Of a stretch of 64,000 nucleotides of DNA, positions 43,360 to 52,369 are shown piece by piece; position 1 is the first letter of the stretch; each line of letters opens with the position of its first letter. Origin of the DNA: Streptomyces anulatus (GTDB lineage: Bacteria > Actinomycetota > Actinomycetes > Streptomycetales > Streptomycetaceae). The notes under the pieces are model-generated. The model worked only from the letters and a program-made list of their open reading frames with translations. It searched no databases and was not told the DNA's origin. A program made the position numbers and the translations under genes. The DNA is taken from NCBI RefSeq assembly GCF_014650675.1, contig NZ_BMVK01000003.1:558001-622000 (forward strand). The letters are read 5' to 3'.

Positions 43360-43803
43360 GTGCCACTTCCCGATCTCGACAGTTCCGTCGGGCATTCCTT
43401 CGGCCTCGAATTCGACAGCGTCATCATCAAGCAGATCACCGAGGTCAGCGGTCTGAAGATGGAACAGGACGTCATCGAGCTGAAGCAGAACACCTTCGAC
43501 GGCAAGTACGCCATCAAGAAGCTGCCCGGCCGCCCCAAGGCGGGCGAGGTCACCGTGACGCGAGGGCTCACCGAGGACAACAGCTTCGAGCGGTGGATCA
43601 AGGACTCGCGGTTCGGCCGCATGACGAACGCCCGCCGCAACGGCGCTGTCATCGTCTACGACTACGAGGGCCTGCCGATCAAGCGCTACAAGCTCATCAA
43701 CGCCTGGCCGAAGTCCCTGGAGATCGGCACCCTCAAGGCCGGCGACACCTCGGTGCTGACCGAGAAGCTGGCGATCACCTACGAGGCGATGGAACTCGAC
43801 TGA
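43360..43803 (+). CDS. eCIS inner tube protein (Cis1-like, gp19 fold)
   Basis: 147 residues, GTG start at 43360. MPLPDLDSSVGHSFGLEFDS, then VSGLKMEQDVIELKQNT and RGLTEDNSFERWIKDSR are typical of T4 gp19/Hcp-like tube proteins. It stacks as hexameric rings inside the sheath. The stop overlaps the next start as TGATG. Intact and of usual length. Confidence 0.94.
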   Translation: MPLPDLDSSVGHSFGLEFDSVIIKQITEVSGLKMEQDVIELKQNTFDGKYAIKKLPGRPKAGEVTVTRGLTEDNSFERWIKDSRFGRMTNARRNGAVIVYDYEGLPIKRYKLINAWPKSLEIGTLKAGDTSVLTEKLAITYEAMELD

Positions 43804-44264
43804 TGCGCCGCTCGGTCCAGTTCCAGAGCCCGGAGCAGGTCGAGGCCGGGGCAGCGGCCGGGGGCCGGGGCGGCCCCGCGCGCCAACAGGAGACGTTGCG
43901 CACGGAGTTCGGCTTCGAGCTGCCGCGCGGTTACGTCGACGAGTCGGGGACCGTCCACCGCACGGGCGTGATGCGCCTCGCCACCGCACGCGACGAACTG
44001 GTCCCCCTGCGGGACGACCGGGTCAGGGAGAACTCCGCCTACCTGTCGGTGGTCCTCATCTCCCGGGTCGTGACGCGCATCGGCACGGTCGAGGACATCC
44101 ACCCGGGCGTCATCGAGGATCTGTTCGCCTCCGACCTGGCCTTCCTCCAGGACTTCTACCGCCGGATCAACGCCGAGGGCCACACCCGTGCCGCCGTCAC
44201 CTGCCCGTCCTGCGACGAGGAGTTCGCGGTGAATCTCGCCGGTGGCCGCCTGGGGGAATCGTGA
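43803..44264 (+). CDS. eCIS assembly protein with C-terminal zinc-binding pair, function unknown
   Basis: 153 residues. It begins MRRSVQFQSPEQ and includes LRTEFGFELPRGYVDESGTV, RLATARDELVPLRDDRVREN and AYLSVVLISRVVTRIG, a pattern seen after tube genes and resembling tail assembly chaperones. The C-terminus VTCPSCDEEFAV has a CxxC pair. It is coupled by TGATG to the tube gene and by GTGA to the small gene after it, so it is likely made in step with the tube. Confidence 0.75.
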   Translation: MRRSVQFQSPEQVEAGAAAGGRGGPARQQETLRTEFGFELPRGYVDESGTVHRTGVMRLATARDELVPLRDDRVRENSAYLSVVLISRVVTRIGTVEDIHPGVIEDLFASDLAFLQDFYRRINAEGHTRAAVTCPSCDEEFAVNLAGGRLGES

Positions 44265-44404
44265 CGTACGCGGCCGACCTGCTCTACGAGGAGGTCGCGT
44301 ACCTCGCCTACCACTTCCACTGGCCGCTGGACGATCTGCTGGACCTGGAACATCCGGAACGCCTGAAGTTCGTCGCGCAGGTCGCCCGTCTCAACGGGCA
44401 CTAG
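44261..44404 (+). CDS. 47-residue eCIS protein (DUF6760, Cis6/Afp6-like)
   Basis: GTG at 44261 overlaps the previous stop by four bases. The protein MTYAADLLYEEVAYLAYHFH then WPLDDLLDLEHPERLKFV matches the small DUF6760-type component that sits at this place in injection-system loci (the position of Afp6). All codons are host-like and the stop is TAG at 44402. Below normal gene-calling length. Exact role unknown. Confidence 0.85.
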   Translation: MTYAADLLYEEVAYLAYHFHWPLDDLLDLEHPERLKFVAQVARLNGH

Positions 44405-44450
44405 CCGGCGGCCGGGCGGGACACACCGTGCAGGGGAGAACGAGGAGCTC

Positions 44451-46265
44451 ATGGGGTTGATGTCCTGGCTGCGGGGTGGCCGCGGTGGTGCCGCCCGCTC
44501 CGACGATTTCCCCGCCCCCGCGCCCATGCCCGCGGCCGATCGTGGCGAACGGGTGGACGTGAACCGGCTGGAGCCGATCCAGCGGATGGTGTCCGGGCAG
44601 CAACTGACGGTGGGACCTCAGGAGTTCGAGGCGTCGCTCACCACCCGTCAGGACACCGCTCTCGGGACCCCGCTCGGGCACCTGGTGAGCCCTGATGCTC
44701 CGGCCGGGCTCGTTCGCGGGCTCGGTGTCGGCGTTGGGGCCGGTGTCGCGGATTCCGCCGCGTCGCCTTCGTCGTCGGTCGCGGCTCAGCGGTCCGTGGA
44801 CATGCCGGTGCGGGGGTCGGTGACACACTTCGGCCGGGCCGGTGGGCCCGAGGCCGTACCGGGGACGGTGTCCGCGCCCGGACACGTACCCGTACCCGTA
44901 CAGCGTCTGTACGGCGGTGAGACCTCGGCCATGACGTCCTCCGCCGGGGCGGAGAGCGGTCCCGGGGGCGGGGAGGAGCTGCCCGTACGGCGGCTGGTGG
45001 GGGAGCGGCCCGTCGTGGCGGAGCCCGCGTCTCCGGTTCCGTCGCCCGACCCGCCGCCCGCCCCGGCCTCCGGCAGCGTCGACGTTCAGCGGGCTGCGAT
45101 GCCTCCGGCGGGGGAGCGGCCCCGGCGGGCTCCCGGGCTCGGTGCGCCGCTGCCCGGTCTGCCGCCTACCGCCCAGCGTCGGGCCGCCTCCGGCCCGGAA
45201 GCCTCCGGGGGCGAGGTTCCGCCTTCGGCCCCCGCCGTGCCCGGCCTGTCCGATGACGTTGGGTCGGGGGGAGCGGACCGGCCCACTGCCCCCTTGCTCG
45301 GTGACGATCCGCTGGTGGGGGAGGTGTCCCGGGGCCGTTCCGATGACCTGGCAGGGGGAGCGCCTGCTTCTGCCGGTGGGGCGAACGATGTCGGCGGGGC
45401 AGGCGATGCGGGTGCCGCCGGGGGTGCCAGTGGTTCGGGTGGTGCCGGTGGTGCTGGGAGTTTCGTGCAGCGGTCGGACGGTCCGCCTTCCCTCTCCGGG
45501 CCGTCCCCCGCCCTGCCCGCCCTGCCTTCCCCGGCTGCCCCGGCTGACAGCGGGCCCGTCGCCCCCCTCCTGGGCGACCGGCCCCTGGTCCCGCGGAACG
45601 TCGACGTACAGCGCGCCGCGGAGCCGCGTTCCGGGCCCGCCGGGGGGTCCGCGCCGGACCCGGGCGGGTCCGCCTCGCCCCCCGAGGGCGTACCGGTCCG
45701 GTGGACCGGGGCGGAGGACGGGGGGCCGCCGGCCGGTCCCGGTGTCTCCGTGGGGAACGCGCTCCCGGGGGCGCCCCCTGCCGGACCGCCCTCCGCGTCC
45801 CTTCAGCGGCGGGCAGCCGAGGGGCCTCCGGTGCCGGCCTCGGTGGCGCGTTCCCTGCCGGGTTCCGGCAGTGCGCGGCGGCTGCCTTCGGCCGGTGCCG
45901 TGGCGGTGGCGGCCGGGGTGGCGCAGCGGATGGCCGACGGCAGTGTCGTCTTCGGGGGTGCGCCGGTCTCCGGTACTTCGCGGCCGGTCGTCCAGCGGGA
46001 ATCCGAAGTCGCCGAGGTCGTCGAGGAACCGCCGCCGCCCGAACCCGATCCCGTAACGGAACCGGAGGACGGCGCGGAGCCCGGGCCGGCCTCCGTAACG
46101 GAGACGGGGAGCGGAGCCGGGGCTGCACCTAAGGACGGCAAGGGGGCTCCCGCCGTCACGGACGAGCTGGTCCGGGCCCTGTACGCCCCGCTCAGCCGGC
46201 TCCTGAAGAACGATCTCCGGCTGGAACGCGAACGCGCCGGTCATCTCATCAACACCCGCCACTGA
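44451..46265 (+). CDS. Large disordered Pro/Ala/Gly-rich eCIS protein with repeated VQR motifs
   Basis: 604 residues from ATG 44451 with GAGGAG upstream. Only the first about 60 residues (MGLMSWLRGGRGG, then VDVNRLEPIQRMVSGQQLTV) and the last about 40 (VTDELVRALYAPLSRLLKND, LRLERERAGHLINTRH) look structured. The middle is low-complexity with at least seven VQR or QRR pieces, for example PVQRLYGG, VQRAAMP, FVQRSDG, VQRAAEP, VQRESE. The conserved C-terminus ends like a small helical domain. Position between the Cis6-like and second tube genes suggests a structural, scaffold or tape-like role (inference). Confidence 0.7.
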   Translation: MGLMSWLRGGRGGAARSDDFPAPAPMPAADRGERVDVNRLEPIQRMVSGQQLTVGPQEFEASLTTRQDTALGTPLGHLVSPDAPAGLVRGLGVGVGAGVADSAASPSSSVAAQRSVDMPVRGSVTHFGRAGGPEAVPGTVSAPGHVPVPVQRLYGGETSAMTSSAGAESGPGGGEELPVRRLVGERPVVAEPASPVPSPDPPPAPASGSVDVQRAAMPPAGERPRRAPGLGAPLPGLPPTAQRRAASGPEASGGEVPPSAPAVPGLSDDVGSGGADRPTAPLLGDDPLVGEVSRGRSDDLAGGAPASAGGANDVGGAGDAGAAGGASGSGGAGGAGSFVQRSDGPPSLSGPSPALPALPSPAAPADSGPVAPLLGDRPLVPRNVDVQRAAEPRSGPAGGSAPDPGGSASPPEGVPVRWTGAEDGGPPAGPGVSVGNALPGAPPAGPPSASLQRRAAEGPPVPASVARSLPGSGSARRLPSAGAVAVAAGVAQRMADGSVVFGGAPVSGTSRPVVQRESEVAEVVEEPPPPEPDPVTEPEDGAEPGPASVTETGSGAGAAPKDGKGAPAVTDELVRALYAPLSRLLKNDLRLERERAGHLINTRH

Positions 46266-46310
46266 ACGCCCGATCGCTGAACAGCCCGACCGAACTGAGA
46301 GGCACGTGTC

Positions 46311-46748
46311 ATGGCCACCGCCCAGGACAGCGACCCCGCCGTCAGCGTCTGCTTCGTCGTGACGATCGACGACATCGAGCTCGGGTCGTTCAACACGTGC
46401 GAGGGCCTCGGCTGCGAAGTGGTCCTCGAAGCACGGGAGGAGGGCGGCAACAACGGGCATGTGTGGCAGCTGCCGACCCGGCTGAAGTACTCCAACGTGA
46501 AGCTGTCCCGGCCGCTCACCCGGGAGACGGAGAAGGTGGCGCGCTGGTTCGCCACGATGACCACCGGGTTCAGCCGGAAGACCGCGCACATCGAGGCGCG
46601 GACCGGGGACGGGCAGAAGGTCGCCCAGTGGGGGCTGCTGGAGGTCGTGCCCGTGCGGTGGACCGGGCCCTCGTTCACGCCCGAGTCGCCGAAGGTCGCG
46701 ATGGAGACCATCGAGATCGCCCACCACGGTTACGTGATGGAGGGCTGA
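46311..46748 (+). CDS. Second tube protein (Cis5-like tube initiator)
   Basis: 145 residues. MATAQDSDPAVSVCFVVTID, GSFNTCEGLGCEVVLEARE and LKYSNVKLSRPLTRETEKVA mark a gp19-like fold distinct from the main tube. By analogy to Afp5/Pvc5 and T4 gp54-type proteins it initiates tube assembly on the baseplate. Six bases separate its stop from the LysM gene. Confidence 0.88.
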   Translation: MATAQDSDPAVSVCFVVTIDDIELGSFNTCEGLGCEVVLEAREEGGNNGHVWQLPTRLKYSNVKLSRPLTRETEKVARWFATMTTGFSRKTAHIEARTGDGQKVAQWGLLEVVPVRWTGPSFTPESPKVAMETIEIAHHGYVMEG

Positions 46749-46753
46749 GGACG

Positions 46754-47578
46754 ATGAGCGGTGCGGGCCCCATCGCGTTCAGCGCGGCCGGTACGTCGGG
46801 GGTGGCCTCGGCGGCGAAGGGCGGCTCGGCGCGGCCCAAGCTGGAGCACGCCTACCTGGAGCTGCGGACCCCGCCGACCGGGGGCGGGCTGACGCCCGGG
46901 GGGCCGTGCGGGCGGATCGACTTCCAGTTCAACCCCAAGGAGCTGAGCCTGACCAAGGCGGCTTCCTGGAAGCGGAGTCCGGCGAAGGGGGCGAAGAGTT
47001 CGGGCCCGCCGGAGTACCAGGGCTCCCAGCCCAGCAAGCTCACCGTCGAGATGTTCTTCGACGCCAGCGACACCCAGGACACCCGGGTCGTCACCTCGGT
47101 GGAGCAGCTCTTCGCCTGCTGTGTGCCGACGGACGAGACCCGGCAGCAGCAGCGGTCGTCCCCGCCGTGGGTCGTCTTCCACTGGGGCGGACTGACGGGC
47201 TTTCCCGGGTACGTGAGTCAAGTCGCCGCCAAATACACGCTGTTCACGACCTCGGGCGTGCCGATCCGGGCGGTCTGCCAGGTCACCATGGAGGAGATCA
47301 GCGGCGAGACGCCCGGCCAGAACCCGACCTCGGGCGCGCTGGCCGCCCGGCGCGTCCACCGGGTCGGCTCGGGCGACTCGCTGCCCTCGCTCGCCCACCG
47401 GGAGTACGGGGACCCCGGGGCCTGGCGGGTGATCGCCGAGGCGAACGGGATCGACGACCCGATGCGGCTCGCCCCCGGCACCCAGCTCCTGCTGCCCGCC
47501 CTGGACGAGCTGGCCCGGCTCAGGGACTCCTCGGACAAGGACGCCGCCAGGGCCGGCCGGGGCAGGGGGCGGGGCTGA
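46754..47578 (+). CDS. LysM-domain baseplate protein (Cis7-like)
   Basis: 274 residues from ATG 46754. The N-terminal domain GRIDFQFNPKELSLTKAASW, then PSKLTVEMFFDASDTQDTRV is typical of tail proteins that link tube and spike. The C-terminal LysM (about 197-250: VHRVGSGDSLPSLAHREYGD, WRVIAEANGIDDP, LAPGTQLLLPAL) follows. LysM in this context is structural, as in Afp7 and T4 gp53. The stop overlaps the VgrG start as TGATG. Confidence 0.92.
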   Translation: MSGAGPIAFSAAGTSGVASAAKGGSARPKLEHAYLELRTPPTGGGLTPGGPCGRIDFQFNPKELSLTKAASWKRSPAKGAKSSGPPEYQGSQPSKLTVEMFFDASDTQDTRVVTSVEQLFACCVPTDETRQQQRSSPPWVVFHWGGLTGFPGYVSQVAAKYTLFTTSGVPIRAVCQVTMEEISGETPGQNPTSGALAARRVHRVGSGDSLPSLAHREYGDPGAWRVIAEANGIDDPMRLAPGTQLLLPALDELARLRDSSDKDAARAGRGRGRG

Positions 47579-49569
47579 TGGCGCAGCAGGGGGTTTCCAC
47601 GGCGCTGACGGTGGAGTTCGGCGGTACGCCGCTGCCCGCGAAGTTCGTGAACACGCTGGTCGAGGGCTATGTCGACGACAGCCGTACGCTCCCCGACCTG
47701 TTCCTGCTGCGGTTCCGGGACCCCGACCGGGTGCTGCTGGAGCAGGCGGGGCTGAAGATCGGCACCGAGGCCCGGCTGCTGGCCCGCGCGGGCGGCGGCA
47801 CCGAGCCGAAACCGCTGCTGGAGGGGGTCGTCACCGCGCTGGAGGTGGAGCTCGACGAGTCCGGCACGTTCACCGTCGTCCGGGGGCTCGACGAGTCGCA
47901 CCGGCTGTTCCGGGGCCGCCGGGTGGCCAGCTACCAGAACATGACACTCGCCGACATCTGCGGCCAGGTCGCCCAGCGTGCCGGGCTGAAGCCGGGCCCG
48001 GTCGACATCGCCGGGCCCGTACTGGAACACATCGCCCAGCCCAACATCACCGACTGGGAGTTCGTGCGCGGTCTCGCGGAGGAGGCGGGCGCGCAGGCGT
48101 ACGTACGGGACGGGCAGCTGCACATCACGAAGCCGGCGGAGGCGGGCGGCGCGCCCGACGCCTCGGCGCGCGCCGACCGCGACCCGCTCGTCCTGGAGCT
48201 GGGCAGCAATCTGCTGCGCTGCCGGGCCGGGGTGTCGGCCGCCGAGCAGGTCTCCGAGGTGGAGGTGCGCGGCTGGGACGTCCAGGCGAAGCAGCCGCTG
48301 GTGGGCCGGGCCCCGGCGGGCACGTCCCCGACGCTGGAGCTGGGGGTGACGGCGGCGGAGGTGTCGGCCCCGTTCGGCGAGGCCCGGTTCGTGGTGACCG
48401 ACGCGGCGTACGGGGCGCAGGCCCAGGTCGACCAGGCGGCGAAGGCGCTGGCGGAACGGATCGCCGGGTCGTTCGCGGAGCTGGAGGCGGTGATCCGGGG
48501 GAATCCGGAGGTGCGGGCGGGCACGGCGGTGGCGCTGAACGCGGTGGGCGCGCCGTTCGAGGGCCGGTACACGGTGACGACCTCGCGCCATGTCTTCGAC
48601 GCCGTACGCGGGTACGAGACCTGGATCACCGTGTCGGGGCAGCAGGAGCGGTCGCTCTTCGGGCTGACGGGCGGCTCCCCGGCGACGGCGGGCGGTTCGC
48701 GGTGCGCGGGGCTGGTCAGCGGGACGGTGACGGACACGCAGGATCCGGAGGGGTCCGGGCGGGTCAAGGTGCGGTTCCCGTGGCTGTCCGACGAGTACGC
48801 GAGCGACTGGGCGCGCACGGCGCAGTCCGGCGGTACGGGGGGTGGCGAGGCGTTCATCCCGGAGGTGGGCGACGAGGTGCTGGTCGGCTTCGAGCACGGG
48901 CATCTGGACCGGCCGTACGTCCTGGCGGGGCTGTACAACGGGGTGGACCGGCCGGGGGGTGGAGGCGGGGGCGGGAGCCCATCTGCCGGTGCGCCCGGTG
49001 CGGCTGGTGCATCAAGTGCTTCCGGCACCCCTGGTGCTCCTGGTGCTGCCGGTGCTTCTGGAGGTACAGGAGGCGCAGGCGGCGCAGGAGGTGCGGGAGG
49101 CGGTGGCGAACTCGTCGATCCCACCACCGGTGCGGTGAACCGCCGCGCCTTCGCGTCGAAGAGCGGAAACCAGCTGGAGCTGCTGGACGCGGCGAACGGT
49201 CCGCAGGGCGTCCGGCTCCGTACCGGTGACGGCAAGCTCACCATCGACCTCGACCGCAAGGGCACCGCCATCGTCATCGGCAGCGACGGCAGCGTGACCA
49301 TCGAGGCCAAGGAGCAGGTCTCCATCCGGGCGGCCGACGGCGTCGCCCTGGACGCGGGGCGCGGCGCGCTCGAACTGAACGGCGAGAGCGTCACGCTGAC
49401 CGCACGGAAAGGCGTGTCCGTGGACGGCGGCACCGGGAAGGTCGGCATCACGGCCCAGGGCCCGGTGGAGGTGCGGGGCGGCGAGATCACGGTCGACGGA
49501 AGCCGCCGCACAGAGATCAAGAGCGGGGGCTCGGTGAACGTCAACGCGCCCATGGTCAAGCTCAACTGA
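47578..49569 (+). CDS. VgrG-like spike protein (Cis8-like)
   Basis: 663 residues. The gp27-like hub (about 1-370), OB-fold (about 385-455; VSGTVTDTQDPEGSGRVKVR, GGEAFIPEVGDEVLVGFEHG) and C-terminal beta-helix (about 515-663; repeats of the type GVALDAG, GVSVDGG, GPVEVRGG) form the central puncturing spike. A Gly/Ala/Ser linker of about 50 residues with collagen-like GAPGAAG pieces splits the OB-fold from the helix. It is an unusual insertion and its DNA is slightly lower in GC. It should carry the PAAR tip encoded next. Confidence 0.94.
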   Translation: MAQQGVSTALTVEFGGTPLPAKFVNTLVEGYVDDSRTLPDLFLLRFRDPDRVLLEQAGLKIGTEARLLARAGGGTEPKPLLEGVVTALEVELDESGTFTVVRGLDESHRLFRGRRVASYQNMTLADICGQVAQRAGLKPGPVDIAGPVLEHIAQPNITDWEFVRGLAEEAGAQAYVRDGQLHITKPAEAGGAPDASARADRDPLVLELGSNLLRCRAGVSAAEQVSEVEVRGWDVQAKQPLVGRAPAGTSPTLELGVTAAEVSAPFGEARFVVTDAAYGAQAQVDQAAKALAERIAGSFAELEAVIRGNPEVRAGTAVALNAVGAPFEGRYTVTTSRHVFDAVRGYETWITVSGQQERSLFGLTGGSPATAGGSRCAGLVSGTVTDTQDPEGSGRVKVRFPWLSDEYASDWARTAQSGGTGGGEAFIPEVGDEVLVGFEHGHLDRPYVLAGLYNGVDRPGGGGGGGSPSAGAPGAAGASSASGTPGAPGAAGASGGTGGAGGAGGAGGGGELVDPTTGAVNRRAFASKSGNQLELLDAANGPQGVRLRTGDGKLTIDLDRKGTAIVIGSDGSVTIEAKEQVSIRAADGVALDAGRGALELNGESVTLTARKGVSVDGGTGKVGITAQGPVEVRGGEITVDGSRRTEIKSGGSVNVNAPMVKLN

Positions 49570-49607
49570 CGCCACATCATGCACCACGTGCGGGAGGAGT
49601 GCACAGC

Positions 49608-49898
49608 ATGTCCGACGCAACAGCCGCTCCGGCGGCCCGGGTCGGCGACCCCACCGGCCACCCCGGCACGGTCGGGCCGCCCGGCGTCCTGTCCGTGCTC
49701 ATCGGCGGCAAGCCCGCCGCCACCGTCGGGACCGCCCACCTGTGCTCCTCGCCCGCCGCCCATCCGCCGACCGCCCTCGCGCCGCCCGGCAGCTCGACGG
49801 TGTTCATCGGCGGGCAGCCGGCCGCCCGCGTCGGTGACCTGGCGGGCTGCGGCTCCCCGGTGCTCTCCGGCTGCCCGACCGTACTGATCGGCGGGTGA
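49608..49898 (+). CDS. PAAR-like spike tip (Cis10-like)
   Basis: 96 residues from ATG 49608 with GGAGGAG upstream. PAARVGDPTGHPGTV and PAARVGDLAGCGSPVLSGCP are classic PAAR repeats; SVLIGGKPAATV and TVFIGGQPAARV complete the pseudo-threefold. It sharpens the spike and can bind a metal ion at its apex. Confidence 0.94.
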   Translation: MSDATAAPAARVGDPTGHPGTVGPPGVLSVLIGGKPAATVGTAHLCSSPAAHPPTALAPPGSSTVFIGGQPAARVGDLAGCGSPVLSGCPTVLIGG

Positions 49899-49907
49899 AC
49901 CGGACCC

Positions 49908-50348
49908 ATGGGACAGCAGTTCATCGGCGCGGGCTGGGCGTTCCCGCCGCGCACCGACGCCACCGGGTCCATCGCCCTGGTGCGCGGCGAGCACGAGCTG
50001 GAGGAGTCGATCCGGCTGATCCTGGCGACCTCGCCGGGGGAGCGGCCCATGCGGCCCGAGTTCGGCTGCGCGGTCAACGACTACGTGTTCGCCCCGGCGG
50101 ACGCGGGGACCGCCGGGCAACTCGCGTACGAGGTGCGGCTCGCACTGGAGCGCTGGGAGCCCCGGATCGAGGTGACCGAGGTCGTCGTCCGGTTCGACGA
50201 GGCGGACAACGGCGTCCTCTACATCGACATCGGCTACACCGTGCGCGGCGCGAACGACCCGCGCAACCTCGTCTTCCCGTTCTACGTGATCCCGCAGCAC
50301 GCCGAGGCCACCGAGGCATCGGCCGACGACGAGGAGGCGGGCGCGTGA
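49908..50348 (+). CDS. GPW/gp25-family baseplate wedge protein (Cis9-like)
   Basis: 146 residues. MGQQFIGAGWAFPPRTDATG, then EHELEESIRLILATSPGERP, MRPEFGCAVNDYVF is the gp25/GPW signature (including the conserved EF-like ERPMRPEFGC). It connects baseplate to sheath. The stop is part of a GTGA that starts a 13-codon mini-frame leading to the next gene. Confidence 0.94.
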   Translation: MGQQFIGAGWAFPPRTDATGSIALVRGEHELEESIRLILATSPGERPMRPEFGCAVNDYVFAPADAGTAGQLAYEVRLALERWEPRIEVTEVVVRFDEADNGVLYIDIGYTVRGANDPRNLVFPFYVIPQHAEATEASADDEEAGA

Positions 50349-50386
50349 CGCTGCCCGGCCCGCACGACGAGGAGGAGAGGGCGTGA
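50345..50386 (+). other. 13-codon relay mini-frame between gp25 and baseplate J genes
   Basis: GTG at 50345 overlaps the gp25 stop, and the TGA at 50384-50386 overlaps the baseplate J start GTG at 50383. The product would be MTLPGPHDEEERA. Its first bases (GTGACGCTGCCCGGCCCGCA) nearly duplicate the start of baseplate J (GTGACCCTGCCCAGCCCGCA), so it looks like a duplicated start region kept as a coupling device. Confidence 0.6.
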
Positions 50387-52365
50387 CCCTGCCCAGCCCG
50401 CATCTGGACGACCGCACCTTCCAGGGCCTGGTCGACGAGGCGAAACGCCTGGTGCAGCAGCGCTGCCCGGAGTGGACCGACCACAACGTCTCCGACCCCG
50501 GGGTGACGCTGATCGAGGCGTTCGCGACCATGGTCGACCAGCTCGTCTACCGGGTGAACCGGGTCCCGGAGAAGAGCTATCTGACCTTCCTCGACCTGAT
50601 CGGGGTACAGCTCCACCCGCCGACCGCCGCCCACACCGAGGTGACGTTCCGGCTCTCCGCCCCCCGGCCCGAACCGGTGCTGGTGCGCGCGGGAACGGAG
50701 GTCGCCACCGTCCGTACGGAGACGGAGGAGGCGGTCGTCTTCACCACCTCCGAGCCGCTCTCCATCGTGCCGTGCGCCTTCGCCCACCTGGCCACCTGGC
50801 CCTCGCCCGGGGAGGCCGTCGACCGGACCGAGGAGCTGACGCTCGGCCGGGACGTGCCCGTCTTCGGGGCCACGCCCGCCCCCGGCGACTGCCTGTACGT
50901 CGGCCTGTCGGCCGCCGTGCCCGCGGGCGTACTGGCGCTCCGGCTGGACTGCACGGTCGACGGTGTCGGGGTCGACCCGGCCCGGCCGCCGATCCTCTGG
51001 GAGGCCTGGGACGGGTCCAGTTGGGCGGTCTGCGAAGTGGAGAAGGACGACACCGGCGGCTTCAACCGGTCCGGCGAGCTGATCCTGCACCTGCCGAGAA
51101 CCCATGTCCCGGCGGCCGTCGTCCGCCGGACCGGGGGCTGGCTGCGCTGCCGGCTGATCGAGGCGGAGCCGGGCCAGCCGACGTACATGGCCCCGCCCGT
51201 CGTGCGCGGCATCACCGCGTTCACCATCGGCGCGACCGTCGCCGCCGAGCACGCCGAGACCATCACCGACGAGGTGCTGGGCCAGGCGGAGGGCGTCCCC
51301 GGGCAGGTGTTCCGGCTGGCCAGGCCGCCGGTGGTGCCGGGGGAGTTCGTGGTCGAGGTGACCGACCCGGCCGCGCCCGACGCCGTCGCCGGCTCGGACG
51401 TCACCCACTGGAGCCGGGTCGACGACTTCGCGCACTCCGGCCCCGAGGACCGGCACGTCACGCTCGACCCGAACGCGGGGCGCGTCGAGTTCGGCCCCGC
51501 TGTACGCGAACGGGACGGCTCCGTACGCCATTACGGCCACGTCCCGGTCAAGGGAGCCACCGTCCGGGTCCGCTCCTACCGCAGGGGCGGCGGGCTGCGC
51601 GGCAACGTCGCCCGCTCCACGCTCCGTGTCCTGCGCAGTGCGATCCCGTACGTCGCCCGGGTCGAGAACCGCCGGCCGGCGCTCGGGGGCGTGGACGGCG
51701 AGAGCGTCGACAGCGCCCGGGTGCGCGGGCCGATGACGCTGCGCACCCTGCACCGGGCGGTCGTCCCGCACGACTACGAACTCCTCGCCCGGGAGATCGC
51801 CCCGGACGCGGCCCGGGTCCACTGCATCCGGGCCGGTACGCAGGACGGCGCGGAGGCTTCCGACGCGGGCGGGGTGCGGCTGCTCGTCGTCCCCGCCGGG
51901 AGCGGCGACGAACAGGGCCGGATCGAGTTCGACGAGCTGATCCCGCCCGCGAACACGCTCGCCCTGATCGCCGGCCATCTGGACGCCCGGCGGCCGATCG
52001 GGGCCCGGCTGGTCGTCGAGCCGCCGTTCTACCAGGGCGTCACCGTCGTCGCCCTGGTCCAGGCGGAGCGCGGGGCGGTCGCGGAGAAGGTGCGCGAGAG
52101 CGCGCTGGCCGCGCTGTACGGGTACTTCAACCCGCTCACCGGCGGGCCGGCCGGGGACGGCTGGCCGTTCGGCAGGCCCGTCCAGTCGGGGGAGGCGTTC
52201 GCCGTGCTCCAGCGGGTGCCGGGCGTCGACCTGGTGGAGGACGTCCGGCTGTACCGGGCCGACCCGGTCACCGGCGAACGCACCGACGCCACCGCGAAGA
52301 TCGCGCTGGACCCGCACGCACTGGTCTTCAGTTACGAGCACCAGCTCCGGGTGAGGGGGGCCTGA
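50383..52365 (+). CDS. Baseplate J-like protein (Cis11-like)
   Basis: 660 residues. The N-terminus MTLPSPHLDDRTFQGLVDEA, WTDHNVSDPGVTLIEAFATM and the C-terminal GVTVVALVQAERGAVAEKVR, ALAALYGYFNPLTGG are characteristic of baseplate J / gp6-type wedge proteins. The middle (about 150-430) is a variable beta-rich insertion. GTG start at 50383 has a GAGGAGAGG ribosome site within the mini-frame. Only one J-type gene is present, whereas Afp and Pvc have two (Afp11 and Afp12); here the next gene supplies the second wedge function. Confidence 0.93.
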   Translation: MTLPSPHLDDRTFQGLVDEAKRLVQQRCPEWTDHNVSDPGVTLIEAFATMVDQLVYRVNRVPEKSYLTFLDLIGVQLHPPTAAHTEVTFRLSAPRPEPVLVRAGTEVATVRTETEEAVVFTTSEPLSIVPCAFAHLATWPSPGEAVDRTEELTLGRDVPVFGATPAPGDCLYVGLSAAVPAGVLALRLDCTVDGVGVDPARPPILWEAWDGSSWAVCEVEKDDTGGFNRSGELILHLPRTHVPAAVVRRTGGWLRCRLIEAEPGQPTYMAPPVVRGITAFTIGATVAAEHAETITDEVLGQAEGVPGQVFRLARPPVVPGEFVVEVTDPAAPDAVAGSDVTHWSRVDDFAHSGPEDRHVTLDPNAGRVEFGPAVRERDGSVRHYGHVPVKGATVRVRSYRRGGGLRGNVARSTLRVLRSAIPYVARVENRRPALGGVDGESVDSARVRGPMTLRTLHRAVVPHDYELLAREIAPDAARVHCIRAGTQDGAEASDAGGVRLLVVPAGSGDEQGRIEFDELIPPANTLALIAGHLDARRPIGARLVVEPPFYQGVTVVALVQAERGAVAEKVRESALAALYGYFNPLTGGPAGDGWPFGRPVQSGEAFAVLQRVPGVDLVEDVRLYRADPVTGERTDATAKIALDPHALVFSYEHQLRVRGA

Positions 52366-52369
52366 TCCG

